Shown piece by piece: positions 15,270 through 24,261 of a DNA stretch of 47,116 nucleotides. Source of the DNA: Ferrovibrio sp. (GTDB lineage Bacteria > Pseudomonadota > Alphaproteobacteria > Ferrovibrionales > Ferrovibrionaceae); assembly GCF_017994015.1 (NCBI RefSeq), contig NZ_JAGOLP010000025.1, positions 1 through 47,116 on the forward strand. Direction: 5' to 3'. The position numbers and the translations under genes are program-made. Each line of letters opens with the position of its first letter. Within the stretch, counting starts at the first letter, position 1. The notes beneath the pieces are model-generated. The model saw nothing but the letters and a program-made list of their open reading frames with translations. It had not been told where the DNA came from and did no database searches.

Positions 15270-16367
15270 ATGACCGTTTCCGACTTTTTCGCCGCCAGCT
15301 ATGCCGAGGCGCGGGACAAGTTCCGCGCCTCGGCCCGCGCTGCCGGTGCCACGCTCACGGCTTACGAGAATCCCAAAGCGCGCACGCCCGATGGCGGGCC
15401 GCTGACCACCGACGTAGCCTGCCTTGGCCCGGCCGATGCCAAGCGCGTCTATCTCACCTCTTCGGGCACCCATGGTGCCGAAGGTTTCTGCGGCTCGGGC
15501 TGCCAGGTCGGCTTTTTCGCCGAACGGCTGTATGAAGCCGCCACGCCCGATACCAAGATCATCATGATCCACGCCATCAATCCCTATGGCTTCGCCTGGC
15601 TGCGCCGGGTGACCGAGGATAACGTGGACCTGAACCGTAACTTCCAGGATTTCAACGCGCCGCTGCCGGTGAACCGGGCCTATGCCGATGTGCATGACTG
15701 GCTGATCCCGGCTGATTGGGACGGGCCGGCCAAGGCCGCCGCTGATCGCGGGATCCTGGCCTATCAACAGGAAAACGGCATGATGGCCTATCAGGCTGCC
15801 GTTACCGGCGGGCAATACAGCCATGCCGATGGCCTGTTCTTCGGCGGCAACGCGCCAACCTGGTCAAACGCCACCTTCCGCCGCATCCTGGCCGAACATG
15901 TGCCGGCCGGCATCGAAGCGCTGTGCAGCGTGGATTACCATACCGGCCTCGGCCCGATGGGCTATGGCGAACCGATCTATGTCGGCCCGGCGCGTGATGA
16001 AAAGACCGGCGGCCTTGATCGCGCCCGCGCCTGGTATGGCGCCGATGTCACCAATCCGAATGACGGCTCGTCAACCTCGGCCCGCGTCACCGGCACCGTG
16101 CCGGAAGCGTTTCTTGATCTGCCAGCCAGCGTGAAGGTTACCGCCATTGCGATGGAATACGGCACCCAGCCGGTGCAGCAGGTGTTGAATGCGTTGCGCG
16201 GCGACCATTGGCTGCATGCGCGTGGTGAACTGGATTCGCCGCTCGGCAAGCAGCTCAAGCGGCAATTGCGTGATGCCTTCTACACCGATACAGCGCCGTG
16301 GAAAGCCGCCATCTTTGGCCGCGCCGCCGATTTTGCCTTGCGCAGCTTCCGGGGTCTGGCCGGCTGA
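15270..16367 (+). CDS. DUF2817 family M14-like zinc peptidase
   Basis: 365 residues. The DUF2817 family is related to M14 carboxypeptidases: SSGTHGAEGFCGS provides the His and Glu zinc ligands, ITEDNVDLNRNFQDF-like segment the Arg, and SVDYHTGLGPMG the third His, with a late Glu in AMEYGTQP. It probably hydrolyses a small amide or peptide in the cytoplasm, as no signal peptide is seen. It starts 63 nt after the acyl-CoA dehydrogenase in the same direction, so may be co-transcribed. Substrate unknown. Confidence 0.8.
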   Translation: MTVSDFFAASYAEARDKFRASARAAGATLTAYENPKARTPDGGPLTTDVACLGPADAKRVYLTSSGTHGAEGFCGSGCQVGFFAERLYEAATPDTKIIMIHAINPYGFAWLRRVTEDNVDLNRNFQDFNAPLPVNRAYADVHDWLIPADWDGPAKAAADRGILAYQQENGMMAYQAAVTGGQYSHADGLFFGGNAPTWSNATFRRILAEHVPAGIEALCSVDYHTGLGPMGYGEPIYVGPARDEKTGGLDRARAWYGADVTNPNDGSSTSARVTGTVPEAFLDLPASVKVTAIAMEYGTQPVQQVLNALRGDHWLHARGELDSPLGKQLKRQLRDAFYTDTAPWKAAIFGRAADFALRSFRGLAG

Positions 16368-17423
16368 TTAGTCGTCGCCGCCGTCAACCAGGTTCCAGGC
16401 CTGGTTGGCGACCGAGCGCACCACCGCCGCATAAGCCTTGATGGTGGGGGTGGCCGGGCCACGCTCCAGCCCGCGTTTATGGATGCCCTGCGCCATCACG
16501 GCGACGCGAAACAAGGCAAAGGCGAGGAAAAAATTCCAATGCGCGATGCCTTCAATGCCGCGCGCCGCACAATAGGCGGCAACATAATCATGCTCGCCCG
16601 GAATGCCTGAATCGATATAGTCAACCCCCTGTAGGCTGCCCATGCCGGGGATCGTGACACGATAGGGCATGCAGTTGATCGCCAGATCGGCGAGCGGATG
16701 GCCGATGCTGGCCACATCCCAATCCAGCATTGCCACCACGTGCGATTCACTGGGATGGAACACCAGATTGTCGAGCCGGAAATTGCCATGCATCAGGCTG
16801 GTCATGCCATCCTGCGGCACATTGGCCGGCAGCCAATCCAGAAGCCGCGCCATGGCGCCAATCTCTTCGGTGCGGTTGGCATTATATTGCTGCACCAAAG
16901 CCGCCACCTGGCGCGCCAGATAAGCGCTGCCATCGCCATTGGTTGGCAGGCCCAGGCTGTGCGGATCAAGGCCATGCACCTGCGCCATCGCCTGCGCCAT
17001 CGCCAGATAGATTGCCTGGCGCTGCTTGGCATCCATGCCGGGCAGATTGGGATCGCGGAAATGCCGGCCGGCAATGTAATCCAGCAGATAAAACGGTGTG
17101 CCGATCACGCTGTCATCCAGGCAGACCAGCCGGGGCATGCCCATCGGCAGGCCGGCAGCATGCAGTTTGCTGATGAGCGCAAAATCGCGCTCAACACTTT
17201 CCGCCAGCGTGCTGCCCTTCTTGGCCACCTGGCGTTTGCGCAGCACATGATTCTGCCCCGGGCTGTGCAGCAAAAAGGTAGGCGCGGCCTGGCTGCCCTT
17301 GAACTGGTTCACCGTCAGCGGCGGCCTGAAATCGGCCAGATTGGCCTGCAAATAGGCGGCCAGTCTGGCTTCATCAAACCGGTGTTGCGGCTGTACGGGC
17401 ATCAGCTCGGCAGGCGCCACCAT
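16368..17423 (-). CDS. APH-fold phosphotransferase lacking the catalytic Asp (probable pseudokinase)
   Basis: 351 residues of the aminoglycoside-phosphotransferase/ACAD11-N fold. The Brenner motif is HGNFRLDN (His212-Asn219): the catalytic Asp of HGDxxxxxN is Asn214, read from codon AAT. The later metal Asp is kept (LDWD, Asp234). The nucleotide loop is also weakened: GSQAAPT against GGQSNPT in the neighbour. It lies 3 nt downstream of an intact paralogue, so it may be a regulatory or structural partner rather than an enzyme. Its stop abuts that of the convergent DUF2817 gene. Confidence 0.85.
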   Translation of the reverse strand: MVAPAELMPVQPQHRFDEARLAAYLQANLADFRPPLTVNQFKGSQAAPTFLLHSPGQNHVLRKRQVAKKGSTLAESVERDFALISKLHAAGLPMGMPRLVCLDDSVIGTPFYLLDYIAGRHFRDPNLPGMDAKQRQAIYLAMAQAMAQVHGLDPHSLGLPTNGDGSAYLARQVAALVQQYNANRTEEIGAMARLLDWLPANVPQDGMTSLMHGNFRLDNLVFHPSESHVVAMLDWDVASIGHPLADLAINCMPYRVTIPGMGSLQGVDYIDSGIPGEHDYVAAYCAARGIEGIAHWNFFLAFALFRVAVMAQGIHKRGLERGPATPTIKAYAAVVRSVANQAWNLVDGGDD

Positions 17424-17426
17424 GGC

Positions 17427-18494
17427 TCATTTCCCCCCAGTGAGCCTTTCGACCACCGACCAGGCGATCTCGGCAATCGGCTTGGCGCGCTTGCCGGATT
17501 CAACCGCATGTTCGCTGGCAGCGGTGCCATCCTTCACCCGGCCCATGATCCCCTGCAAAATGCCGGCGATACGGAACATGTTATAGGCCATATAGAATTC
17601 CAGATGCGGAATGCCGTCGCGGCCGGTGCGCTGGCAATACAGACGGCAATATTCCGCCTCATCGGGAATCCCGAGCGCGGCAAAATCGATGCCCTGGATG
17701 CCGCGAAACACTTCAGGCGCCAGGCGCCAGCTCATCAGATGATAGCTGAAATCACCCAATGGATGCCCCAGGGTGGACAATTCCCAATCCAGCACCGCCA
17801 CCACACGCGGCTCGGTAGGATGGAAGATCATGTTGTCCATGCGGTAATCGCCATGCACAACCGAAACCTCGTCGCCCGACGGGATATTCTGCGGCAGCCA
17901 CTCGATCAGCTTTTCCATCGCCGGGATATGCTCGGTTTCAGAAGCCTTGTACTGCTTGCTCCAGCGCGCAATCTGGCGCGCGAAATAATCACCCGGCTTG
18001 CCGAAATCACCCAGGCCCACGGCGGCATAATCCACCTTGTGCAGGGCGGCGATGGTGCGGTTCATGGCATCAAAAATCTGGCCGCGTTCATCACGGTTCA
18101 GGTCCGGCAGACGCTGATCCCAGAAGATGCGGCCTTCAACACAATCCATCACATAGAAGGCGGTGCCGATGATGCTGTCATCCTCACACAGGCCATAAGC
18201 CTTGGCCACCGGCACATCGGTCTGGCCCAAAGCCTTGATCACGCGGTATTCACGATCAACTGCATGGGCCGAGGGCAACAGCTTGCCCGGCGGCTTGCGG
18301 CGCAGCACGTATTTGCGGTTCGGCGTGATCAGCTTGAAGGTGGGATTGGATTGCCCGCCCTTGAATTGCTGCACTTCCAGCGGGCCTTGGTAATCTTCCA
18401 CATTCGCCTTGAGCCAAACCTCCAGCGCGCCTTCGTCAAAACGATGGCGTTCCTGCACTGGCATGGTACCGACGAAACGATCCTGGTCACTCAT
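17427..18494 (-). CDS. APH-fold phosphotransferase, ACAD11-N type (intact active site)
   Basis: 355 residues. FKGGQSNPTF (44-53) is the nucleotide loop, YVLRRKP carries the Lys region, HGDYRMDN (214-221) the catalytic Asp216 and Mg-binding Asn, and LDWELSTLGHPLGD the second metal Asp. Homologues fused or linked to acyl-CoA dehydrogenases phosphorylate the 4-hydroxyl of hydroxyacyl-CoAs (LvaA in Pseudomonas levulinate use; ACAD10/11 N-domains). The convergent acyl-CoA dehydrogenase at 14001 supports such a role here, but no ligase or thiolase is in the window. Confidence 0.88.
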   Translation of the reverse strand: MSDQDRFVGTMPVQERHRFDEGALEVWLKANVEDYQGPLEVQQFKGGQSNPTFKLITPNRKYVLRRKPPGKLLPSAHAVDREYRVIKALGQTDVPVAKAYGLCEDDSIIGTAFYVMDCVEGRIFWDQRLPDLNRDERGQIFDAMNRTIAALHKVDYAAVGLGDFGKPGDYFARQIARWSKQYKASETEHIPAMEKLIEWLPQNIPSGDEVSVVHGDYRMDNMIFHPTEPRVVAVLDWELSTLGHPLGDFSYHLMSWRLAPEVFRGIQGIDFAALGIPDEAEYCRLYCQRTGRDGIPHLEFYMAYNMFRIAGILQGIMGRVKDGTAASEHAVESGKRAKPIAEIAWSVVERLTGGK

Positions 18495-18572
18495 AACTCG
18501 TTTCCCCCTGAACTATCCGGCCAACGATACCCAAGCCGGCACCGGGGGCGCAACCGTCTATGATTGCGGAGT

Positions 18573-19889
18573 TCATTCGCGTGCAGCAGTACTTTCACCA
18601 GCGCCAGACTTCTCTCGGGCACCAGACTTTTCTCGGGCAATGGCGCGCCAGCCAATATCCGAGCGGCAGAAACCATCCTGCCACTGAATCTTCCCCACTG
18701 CCGCATAGGCCACCGCCTGCGCCGCCGCCACATCGCGCCCCAGGCCGCAAACCCCGAGCACGCGGCCGCCATCGGCGATGATGGCACCATCGGTTCCGGG
18801 CTTGGTGCCGGCATGGAAAACCGCAGCACCAGGCACCGCCGCAGCTGCCTCCAGGCCACTGATGACGCCACCCCGGGCCGGATCACCCGGATAACCCTTG
18901 CCGGCCATCACCACGCAGAGCGCGGCCTCATCATGCCAGCGCAGGTCAAAATCCTTCAGCATGCCGTCACGCGCAGCAATCAGCGCCGGCAGCAGATCGG
19001 ATTTCAGCCGCAGCATCAAGGTTTGGCATTCCGGATCGCCGAACCGCACATTGTATTCGAGCAGCTTGGGGCCCTGCTGCGTCAGCATCAGGCCGGCAAA
19101 CAGCACGCCCTTGAACGGCGCGCCTTCGGCCTGCATCGCTGCCACGGTGGGATTGATGATGCTGTCCATCACCACGCGCTGCAAATCGGGCGTCAGCACA
19201 GTGGCAGGTGAATAGGCCCCCATGCCGCCGGTATTCGGCCCGCTATCGCCATCGCCAACCCGCTTGTGATCCTGGGCCGAGGCCAGCGGCAGGGCATGCT
19301 TGCCATCCACCAGGGCAAAGAAGCTGACTTCCTCACCCTCAAGAAATTCCTCAATCACCACTTCGGCGCCAGCCTGCGTGAACAGGCCCTGCACAGCTTG
19401 CAATGCTTCGTCCAGCGTCATCGCCACCGTCACGCCCTTGCCAGCGGCCAGGCCATCGGCCTTCACCACAATCGGCGCGCCATGTTTGCGGATATAGGCT
19501 TCGGCCGGCGCCAGCGCATCGAAACGGCCATAAAAGGCCGTGGGGATGCCGTATTTGGCGCAGATATCCTTCATGAAGCCTTTGGAACCCTCCAGCCGGG
19601 CAGCGGCGGCATTGGGGCCAAAACAGCCGAAGCCGGCGGCTTCCAGCTTATCCACCAGCCCCAGCACCAGCGGCACTTCCGGGCCGACGACAACAAAATC
19701 GATATGCTCGTCGCGGCAGAGTTGCAGCAGGCCGTCTAGATCGCCTACCCCGACCGGGCGGCAGGTAGCCACCGCCGCGATGCCGGCATTACCCGGCGCG
19801 CAGATCAGCTTGTTGACCAGCGGCGAGGCGGCCAGATTCCAGCACAGGGCATGCTCGCGGCCGCCCGAACCCACCACCAGCAGATTCAT
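18573..19889 (-). CDS. purD: Phosphoribosylamine-glycine ligase PurD
   Basis: 438 residues; joins glycine to phosphoribosylamine with ATP in the second step of purine synthesis. The ATP-grasp protein begins [15 protein letters not shown], includes GLAAGKGV and [13 protein letters not shown], and MGAYSPA. Start ATG 19889 begins this signature. The C-terminus has a short extension with a duplicated REKSGA unit, from an 18-bp imperfect tandem repeat at about 18603-18638. Divergent from xseA with 80 bp between starts. Confidence 0.95.
   Translation of the reverse strand: MNLLVVGSGGREHALCWNLAASPLVNKLICAPGNAGIAAVATCRPVGVGDLDGLLQLCRDEHIDFVVVGPEVPLVLGLVDKLEAAGFGCFGPNAAAARLEGSKGFMKDICAKYGIPTAFYGRFDALAPAEAYIRKHGAPIVVKADGLAAGKGVTVAMTLDEALQAVQGLFTQAGAEVVIEEFLEGEEVSFFALVDGKHALPLASAQDHKRVGDGDSGPNTGGMGAYSPATVLTPDLQRVVMDSIINPTVAAMQAEGAPFKGVLFAGLMLTQQGPKLLEYNVRFGDPECQTLMLRLKSDLLPALIAARDGMLKDFDLRWHDEAALCVVMAGKGYPGDPARGGVISGLEAAAAVPGAAVFHAGTKPGTDGAIIADGGRVLGVCGLGRDVAAAQAVAYAAVGKIQWQDGFCRSDIGWRAIAREKSGAREKSGAGESTAARE
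18603..18638. repeat. 18-bp imperfect tandem duplication at the purD 3' end
   Basis: Two adjacent copies of CCAGACTTxTCTCGGGCA lie near the 3' end of purD and encode a repeated REKSGA-like tail beyond the conserved fold. Probably a neutral length polymorphism. Confidence 0.75.
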
Positions 19890-19969
19890 CGGATTCACCT
19901 GTTGTTCGGTCTCTATCGGAATGGCGGCAATCTTTGTATCATGCCGGCCCTGGAAGCAAGGCCTGCCGC

Positions 19970-21388
19970 ATGAGCGAATCACCCGAGGCCGGGCGCGGCA
20001 ACGTGCCCGAATTCACTGTTACCGAACTCTCGTTGCGGCTGAAACGCAGTATCGAGGAAAGTTTCGGCTGGGTGCGTGTGCGCGGCGAGATTTCCGGCTT
20101 CAAACGCGCTGCCTCCGGGCACCTTTATTTTGCCCTCAAAGACGCCGATTCCCTGCTGGATGCCGTGTGCTGGAAAGGCCAGGCCGGCCGCCTCGGCCTG
20201 CGCCCTGAAGACGGCATGGAAGTGATCTGTTCCGGCAAGCTGACCTCCTATCCCGGGCGCTCAAAATACCAGATGGTGGTGGAGCGTATGGAACTGGCCG
20301 GCCTCGGCGCGCTGATGGCGTTGCTTGAGCAGCGCAAGCAGAAGCTGGCGGCCGAGGGCCTGTTTGCCACCGAGCGCAAACGCGCCCTGCCCTATCTGCC
20401 GCGGGTCATCGGCGTGGTCACTTCGCCCACCGGCGCGGTGATCCGCGATATCCTGCATCGCCTGGCCGACCGTTTCCCCACTCGCGTGCTGGTCTGGCCG
20501 GTGCTGGTGCAGGGTGAAGGCGCTGCCGATCAGGTGGCCCGCGCCATCCAGGGCTTCAACGCCCTGCCGGTGGATGGCCCGGTGCCCCGGCCCGATCTGC
20601 TGATTGTGGCGCGGGGCGGCGGCAGCCTGGAAGACCTGATGGCCTTCAACGAAGAAAATGTGGTGCGTGCCGCCGCCGCCTCGAAAATCCCGCTGATCTC
20701 GGCCGTGGGGCATGAGACCGACACTACGCTGATTGATTTTGCCGCCGACCGCCGCGCGCCCACCCCAACCGCCGCCGCCGAAATGGCCGTGCCGGTGCGG
20801 ATGGAATTGTTGCAGGATGTGGCCGGGCTGGATGATCGCCTGCGCCGCTCAATGGCGCGGCTGGCTACAGACAAACGCCGCCAGCTCGACGGCCTGGCGC
20901 GTGGCCTGCGCGGCCCGCGCGAGCAACTGGCCCAGGCGCAGCAGCGTTTTGACGATCTGGCCGAGCGGCTGCGCTATGCTTTGCATGTCGGCATCAATGC
21001 CCAGCGCGCGCGCATGGAAACCCGCTTCGCCAAATTGCAGCCCGGGCTGCTGCGGCGCGAGACCCGCGATTATCGCCGCCGCCTGGATGACAGCCTGGCC
21101 CGGCTGCGCCGTGCCGTGGCGCAACGCACCGATCTGGCCGGCCGCGCCTTGCAACAGCAGGCCAAGCTGCTGGAAAGCCTGAGCTACCGCAATGTGCTGG
21201 CGCGCGGCTATGCCGTGATCCTGGATGAAAATGGGCGCGCCGTGCAAAGCGCCGCCGCGCTCAGCCCGGGCAGCAGCATCGCCATCGAATTACGTGATGG
21301 CCGCCGCAACGCCGTGGTGGATGGCGAGGCGCGGCGGCGCGGCGGCGCCAAGGCCGGCAACCCGGCGCAGCAAGAGGAGCTATTCTGA
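19970..21388 (+). CDS. xseA: Exodeoxyribonuclease VII large subunit XseA
   Basis: 472 residues. The N-terminal OB fold (about 15-110: [26 protein letters not shown]) binds single-stranded DNA; the catalytic domain has [31 protein letters not shown] and [28 protein letters not shown], followed by a long Arg-rich coiled coil. Works with XseB, which is not in the window, to degrade ssDNA. ATG 19970 gives the normal N-terminus. Confidence 0.95.
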   Translation: MSESPEAGRGNVPEFTVTELSLRLKRSIEESFGWVRVRGEISGFKRAASGHLYFALKDADSLLDAVCWKGQAGRLGLRPEDGMEVICSGKLTSYPGRSKYQMVVERMELAGLGALMALLEQRKQKLAAEGLFATERKRALPYLPRVIGVVTSPTGAVIRDILHRLADRFPTRVLVWPVLVQGEGAADQVARAIQGFNALPVDGPVPRPDLLIVARGGGSLEDLMAFNEENVVRAAAASKIPLISAVGHETDTTLIDFAADRRAPTPTAAAEMAVPVRMELLQDVAGLDDRLRRSMARLATDKRRQLDGLARGLRGPREQLAQAQQRFDDLAERLRYALHVGINAQRARMETRFAKLQPGLLRRETRDYRRRLDDSLARLRRAVAQRTDLAGRALQQQAKLLESLSYRNVLARGYAVILDENGRAVQSAAALSPGSSIAIELRDGRRNAVVDGEARRRGGAKAGNPAQQEELF

Positions 21389-21389
21389 C

Positions 21390-21605
21390 ATGATCCCATC
21401 CTTCGGCACCCGCGATGGCGAGGCCAGGCTGCATTATTCGATGTCAGGCTATCAGGTGATCGTGCCGGGGCGGTATGTCACCTGCGCCGTCACCGGGTTA
21501 CGGATTGATCTGGAGCGGCTGCGCTACTGGAATGCCGAGCGCCAACAGGCTTATGTCAATGCCGCCGCCGCGTTGCAGGGCATACGCGGCCAGCGCATTG
21601 ATTGA
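21390..21605 (+). CDS. DUF2093 domain small protein
   Basis: 71 residues, starting 1 nt after the xseA stop, with GAGGAG 9 nt upstream of ATG 21390. The pattern ARLHYSMSGYQVIVPGRYVTCAVTG, then LRYWNAERQQAYVNAAAAL is the alphaproteobacterial DUF2093 family, commonly found directly behind xseA. Function unknown; the coupling suggests a link to ExoVII or DNA repair, but this is inference from gene order only. Confidence 0.88.
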   Translation: MIPSFGTRDGEARLHYSMSGYQVIVPGRYVTCAVTGLRIDLERLRYWNAERQQAYVNAAAALQGIRGQRID

Positions 21606-21612
21606 ACTGACT

Positions 21613-22473
21613 ATGTTGTCTCGCCGCCAGCTGCTGTTTGCCCTGCCCTTCGCAACCCTGCCGCTGGCATCCCGCCTTGTCCGGGCAAATGAAGCAGCCA
21701 ATGCGCCGCCACCGGGCATCACCTGGCGGGGTGATTTCAGCCAGGGCGGCATGGTGCTGGGCCGCGCTGCACCCGACTTGCTGCCCGGCCTGCAATTACG
21801 CCTCGGCGAACGGCCGATCAGTCTCGGCCCGCAGGGTGAATTTGTGTTCGGCTTTGGCCGCGATGAGGCTACCAGCCAGGTTTTTGTTATGCGGCGCCAG
21901 GATGGCAGCGAAAGCAGCCTGCCGCTCACGATCAGCAAACGGCAATACGATATCCAGCGCATTGACGGCCTGCCGCCGGCCCAGGTGACACCACCGGCCG
22001 CGCTGCTGGAGCGTATCAAGCGTGAGAATGCCCGCATCGCCGAAGCGCGCAAGATCAATTCAGCCAGCCTGGATTATCTCGGCGGCTGGCTCTGGCCTGC
22101 CGATGGCCCGGTCAGCGGCGTGTATGGCAGCCAGCGTATTCTCAATGGTGAACCGCGCCAGCCACATTTTGGCCTGGACATCGCTGCACCAACCGGCGCG
22201 CCGGTGCGCGCCTCCACCGCCGGCATTGTCACTTTTGCTGACAGCGATGTGTATTACACTGGCGGCACCGTGATCATCGACCACGGCCACGGCATCAACG
22301 GCGCCTATTCACATCTGGCGCGGGTGGATGTGAAAGTGGGCCAGCGCGTGCGCCAGGGTGAGCAGATCGGCACTGTGGGCGCCACCGGGCGCGCCACCGG
22401 GCCGCATCTCGACTGGCGCGTCAACTGGTTCGACGTGCGCCTCGACCCACAGCGCCTGCTGCCGCCGCGCTGA
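21613..22473 (+). CDS. M23-family (LytM-type) periplasmic protein
   Basis: 286 residues. An N-terminal signal with an SRRQLLF motif and hydrophobic stretch (residues 1-25) suggests Tat or Sec export. The M23 fold occupies the C-terminal 140 residues: PHFGLDIA supplies the His and Asp zinc ligands, GAYSHLA the catalytic His, but the HxH motif reads GPHLDWRV, with Asp in place of the last zinc His. Such proteins trim peptidoglycan or activate amidases. Starts 8 nt after DUF2093, so part of the xseA operon. Confidence 0.85.
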   Translation: MLSRRQLLFALPFATLPLASRLVRANEAANAPPPGITWRGDFSQGGMVLGRAAPDLLPGLQLRLGERPISLGPQGEFVFGFGRDEATSQVFVMRRQDGSESSLPLTISKRQYDIQRIDGLPPAQVTPPAALLERIKRENARIAEARKINSASLDYLGGWLWPADGPVSGVYGSQRILNGEPRQPHFGLDIAAPTGAPVRASTAGIVTFADSDVYYTGGTVIIDHGHGINGAYSHLARVDVKVGQRVRQGEQIGTVGATGRATGPHLDWRVNWFDVRLDPQRLLPPR

Positions 22474-22683
22474 GGCCAATCCGACATAATCATCGACGAG
22501 ACAGAACTGGCTTACTGCTGCGATCCAGGCATTTACGGTACACGCAGGCCACGGCTGTTGGGTTTAATTTCTGTCAAGCGTTGGAAGACGCGGTATTGCT
22601 GCGATTTTGGAATTTCGCGCCTTGACGAAACGCGAAATCAGCGCTGCTGGAATATCCCGACGCTCAAACCTATCCTCTCACCA

Positions 22684-22782
22684 TCGTCATGCCCGGGCTT
22701 GACCCGGGCATCCCGTTTTTAGCCGTTTTGTAGGCATTTTCCCACTGGAGCGAGATGCGCGGATCAAGTCCGCGCATGACGA
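22684..22782. repeat. Dispersed palindromic element (REP/MITE-like), 99 bp
   Basis: Outer 9-bp perfect inverted ends, TCGTCATGC (22684-22692) and GCATGACGA (22774-22782). Each end holds a hairpin: ATGCCCGGG/CCCGGGCAT (22689-22711) and ATGCGCGGA/TCCGCGCAT (22755-22777), each with a 5-nt loop. This is the GTCATGCCCGGGCTTG type of intergenic repeat common in alphaproteobacterial genomes. It lies between M23 and SDR stops, where it may also end transcription. The 210 bases before it (22474-22683) show no gene or clear signal. Confidence 0.85.
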
Positions 22783-22808
22783 CTGGGTTGGTGGCGCGCA
22801 CGCCGGTT

Positions 22809-23555
22809 TCAGCGCCCGCCGGCCACGTCCAGGATGGCGCCGGTGACATAGGAGGATTTGTCCTCCAAAAGCCAGATGATGGCTTCCGCCACTTCTTCGG
22901 CTGTGCCGGAACGGCCGAGCGGCACGGTTGGGCCAAGCCGCGCGGCACGATCAGGCTCGCCGGCCGAGGCATGGATATCGGTTTCGATGATGCCCGGGCG
23001 AATGGCGTTGACACGGATGCCTTCCGGGCCGAGTTCCTTGGCCAGGCCGAGGGTCAGCGTATCGATGGCTCCTTTGGAGGTGGCGTAATCCACAAACAGG
23101 TTGGGCGAGCCGAGCCGAGCCGCCGCCGAGGACAGATTGACGATGCCGCCGCCCTTGCCGCCACGGCTTTTTGCCATGCGGCGCGCCGCCTCGCGGGCAC
23201 AGAGCACGGCGCCAAGCACGTTGGTATCAAATACCCGGCGCAGGCGTTCCAGCGGCATATCCACCAGATCTGCGGTGGGCGCCACCACACCGGCATTGTT
23301 GACCAGGCCATCAATGCGGCCAAAAGCCTTTTCGGTGGCATCAAAAATTGCCACCACATCGGCTTCCACGGCCACGTCACCCTTGACCGAAATCGCCTTG
23401 CCGCCAGCCGCCTTCACCGCTGCCACGGTTTCCAGCGCCGCCTTGGCATTGCTGGCATAATTGATCCCCATGGCCCAGCCGCGCTTGGCCGCCAGCAGGG
23501 CGACAGCGCGGCCGATGCCACGGCTGCCGCCGGTGATAACGATGGTCCTGCTCAT
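22809..23555 (-). CDS. SDR-family oxidoreductase (classical, FabG-like)
   Basis: 248 residues. NADP-binding TGGSRGIG at 8-15, NNAG about 88, catalytic Ser in NLSSAAARLGSPNLFVDYATSKGA with Tyr and Lys in the YxxxK spacing, and the C-terminal SSYVTGAILDVAGG. Reduces a keto group or oxidises an alcohol; substrate not predictable. It precedes, in the same strand, a second SDR ending at 23568. Confidence 0.9.
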   Translation of the reverse strand: MSRTIVITGGSRGIGRAVALLAAKRGWAMGINYASNAKAALETVAAVKAAGGKAISVKGDVAVEADVVAIFDATEKAFGRIDGLVNNAGVVAPTADLVDMPLERLRRVFDTNVLGAVLCAREAARRMAKSRGGKGGGIVNLSSAAARLGSPNLFVDYATSKGAIDTLTLGLAKELGPEGIRVNAIRPGIIETDIHASAGEPDRAARLGPTVPLGRSGTAEEVAEAIIWLLEDKSSYVTGAILDVAGGR

Positions 23556-23567
23556 GCTATGCTCCGC

Positions 23568-24254
23568 TTACCAGGCCAGTTCGGCGCCGTCATAATTGAA
23601 GAACTTGCCGCAATCGGCGGGGCCGGCGCGTTCGACTACCTGGGTCAACCCGGCAACACTTTCCTGCACCGAAATATCGGCGCCCGAGCCGCCCATATCG
23701 GTGCGCACCCAGCCCGGATGTGCCAGCAGCGAAATCACGCCCTGCGGCTTGAGATCCAGCGCCAGCGCATGCATGGCGGCATTCACGCCGGCCTTTGACG
23801 AGCGGTAGACATAATTGCCGCCGGCGGTGAGCGCAATCGAGCCCATGCGGCTGGAGATGGTGAGGATTTTGGCATTGCCGGCCAGTTTCAGGCTGGGCAG
23901 CAGCGCCAGCGCCACCTTCATCGGCGCCACCACATTGGTGGCCAGCACGCGGCGATAGGTGTCGAAATTGCTGATCGTCAACGTCCCATCGCGGTCGCCA
24001 TAGATGCCGGCATTGTTGATCAGCAGGTCGATGGCATGGCCTTTGTATTTTGCCGCCACATCATCCACCGCCATATCGTCGGTCACATCCAGGCGCTCAA
24101 CGGTCACCTTGTTTTCCGCCGCCAGGGCTGCCAACGCCGTGGCGGTGGCCGGGGCACGCACAGCGGCAATCACCTGCCAGCCCAGGCCGGCATAATGTTT
24201 GGCGAATTCGAGGCCGATGCCACGGCTGGCGCCGGTGAGAAACACGGTAGGCAT
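23568..24254 (-). CDS. SDR-family oxidoreductase (C-factor/CsgA-like)
   Basis: 228 residues from ATG 24254; the upstream extension overlaps the transporter gene and lacks family sequence. TGASRGIGLEFAKHY is the dinucleotide motif, INNAGIYG and the SSRMGSIALTAGGNYVYRSSKAGVN block give Ser-Tyr-Lys. It is of the sniffer/CsgA-type, with the C-terminal HPGWVRTDMGG segment. Starts 7 nt after the BASS-like gene stop on the same strand. Confidence 0.88.
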   Translation of the reverse strand: MPTVFLTGASRGIGLEFAKHYAGLGWQVIAAVRAPATATALAALAAENKVTVERLDVTDDMAVDDVAAKYKGHAIDLLINNAGIYGDRDGTLTISNFDTYRRVLATNVVAPMKVALALLPSLKLAGNAKILTISSRMGSIALTAGGNYVYRSSKAGVNAAMHALALDLKPQGVISLLAHPGWVRTDMGGSGADISVQESVAGLTQVVERAGPADCGKFFNYDGAELAW

Positions 24255-24261
24255 GAGGGAG

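Noticed and set aside
13968..15824. A 618-codon open frame on the minus strand across the acyl-CoA dehydrogenase and DUF2817 genes
   Set aside because: It is antisense to two clear genes with motifs, and its own sequence is His/Gly-rich with no known fold, as expected from high-GC codon bias.
16698..18563. A 621-codon plus-strand frame across the two APH kinase genes
   Set aside because: Antisense to two recognisable kinases; the translation has no domain and mirrors their codons.
22670..23014. A small minus-strand protein containing the GLDPRI and GMPGSSPGMT strings
   Set aside because: This is the well-known false translation of the alphaproteobacterial dispersed repeat at 22684-22782.
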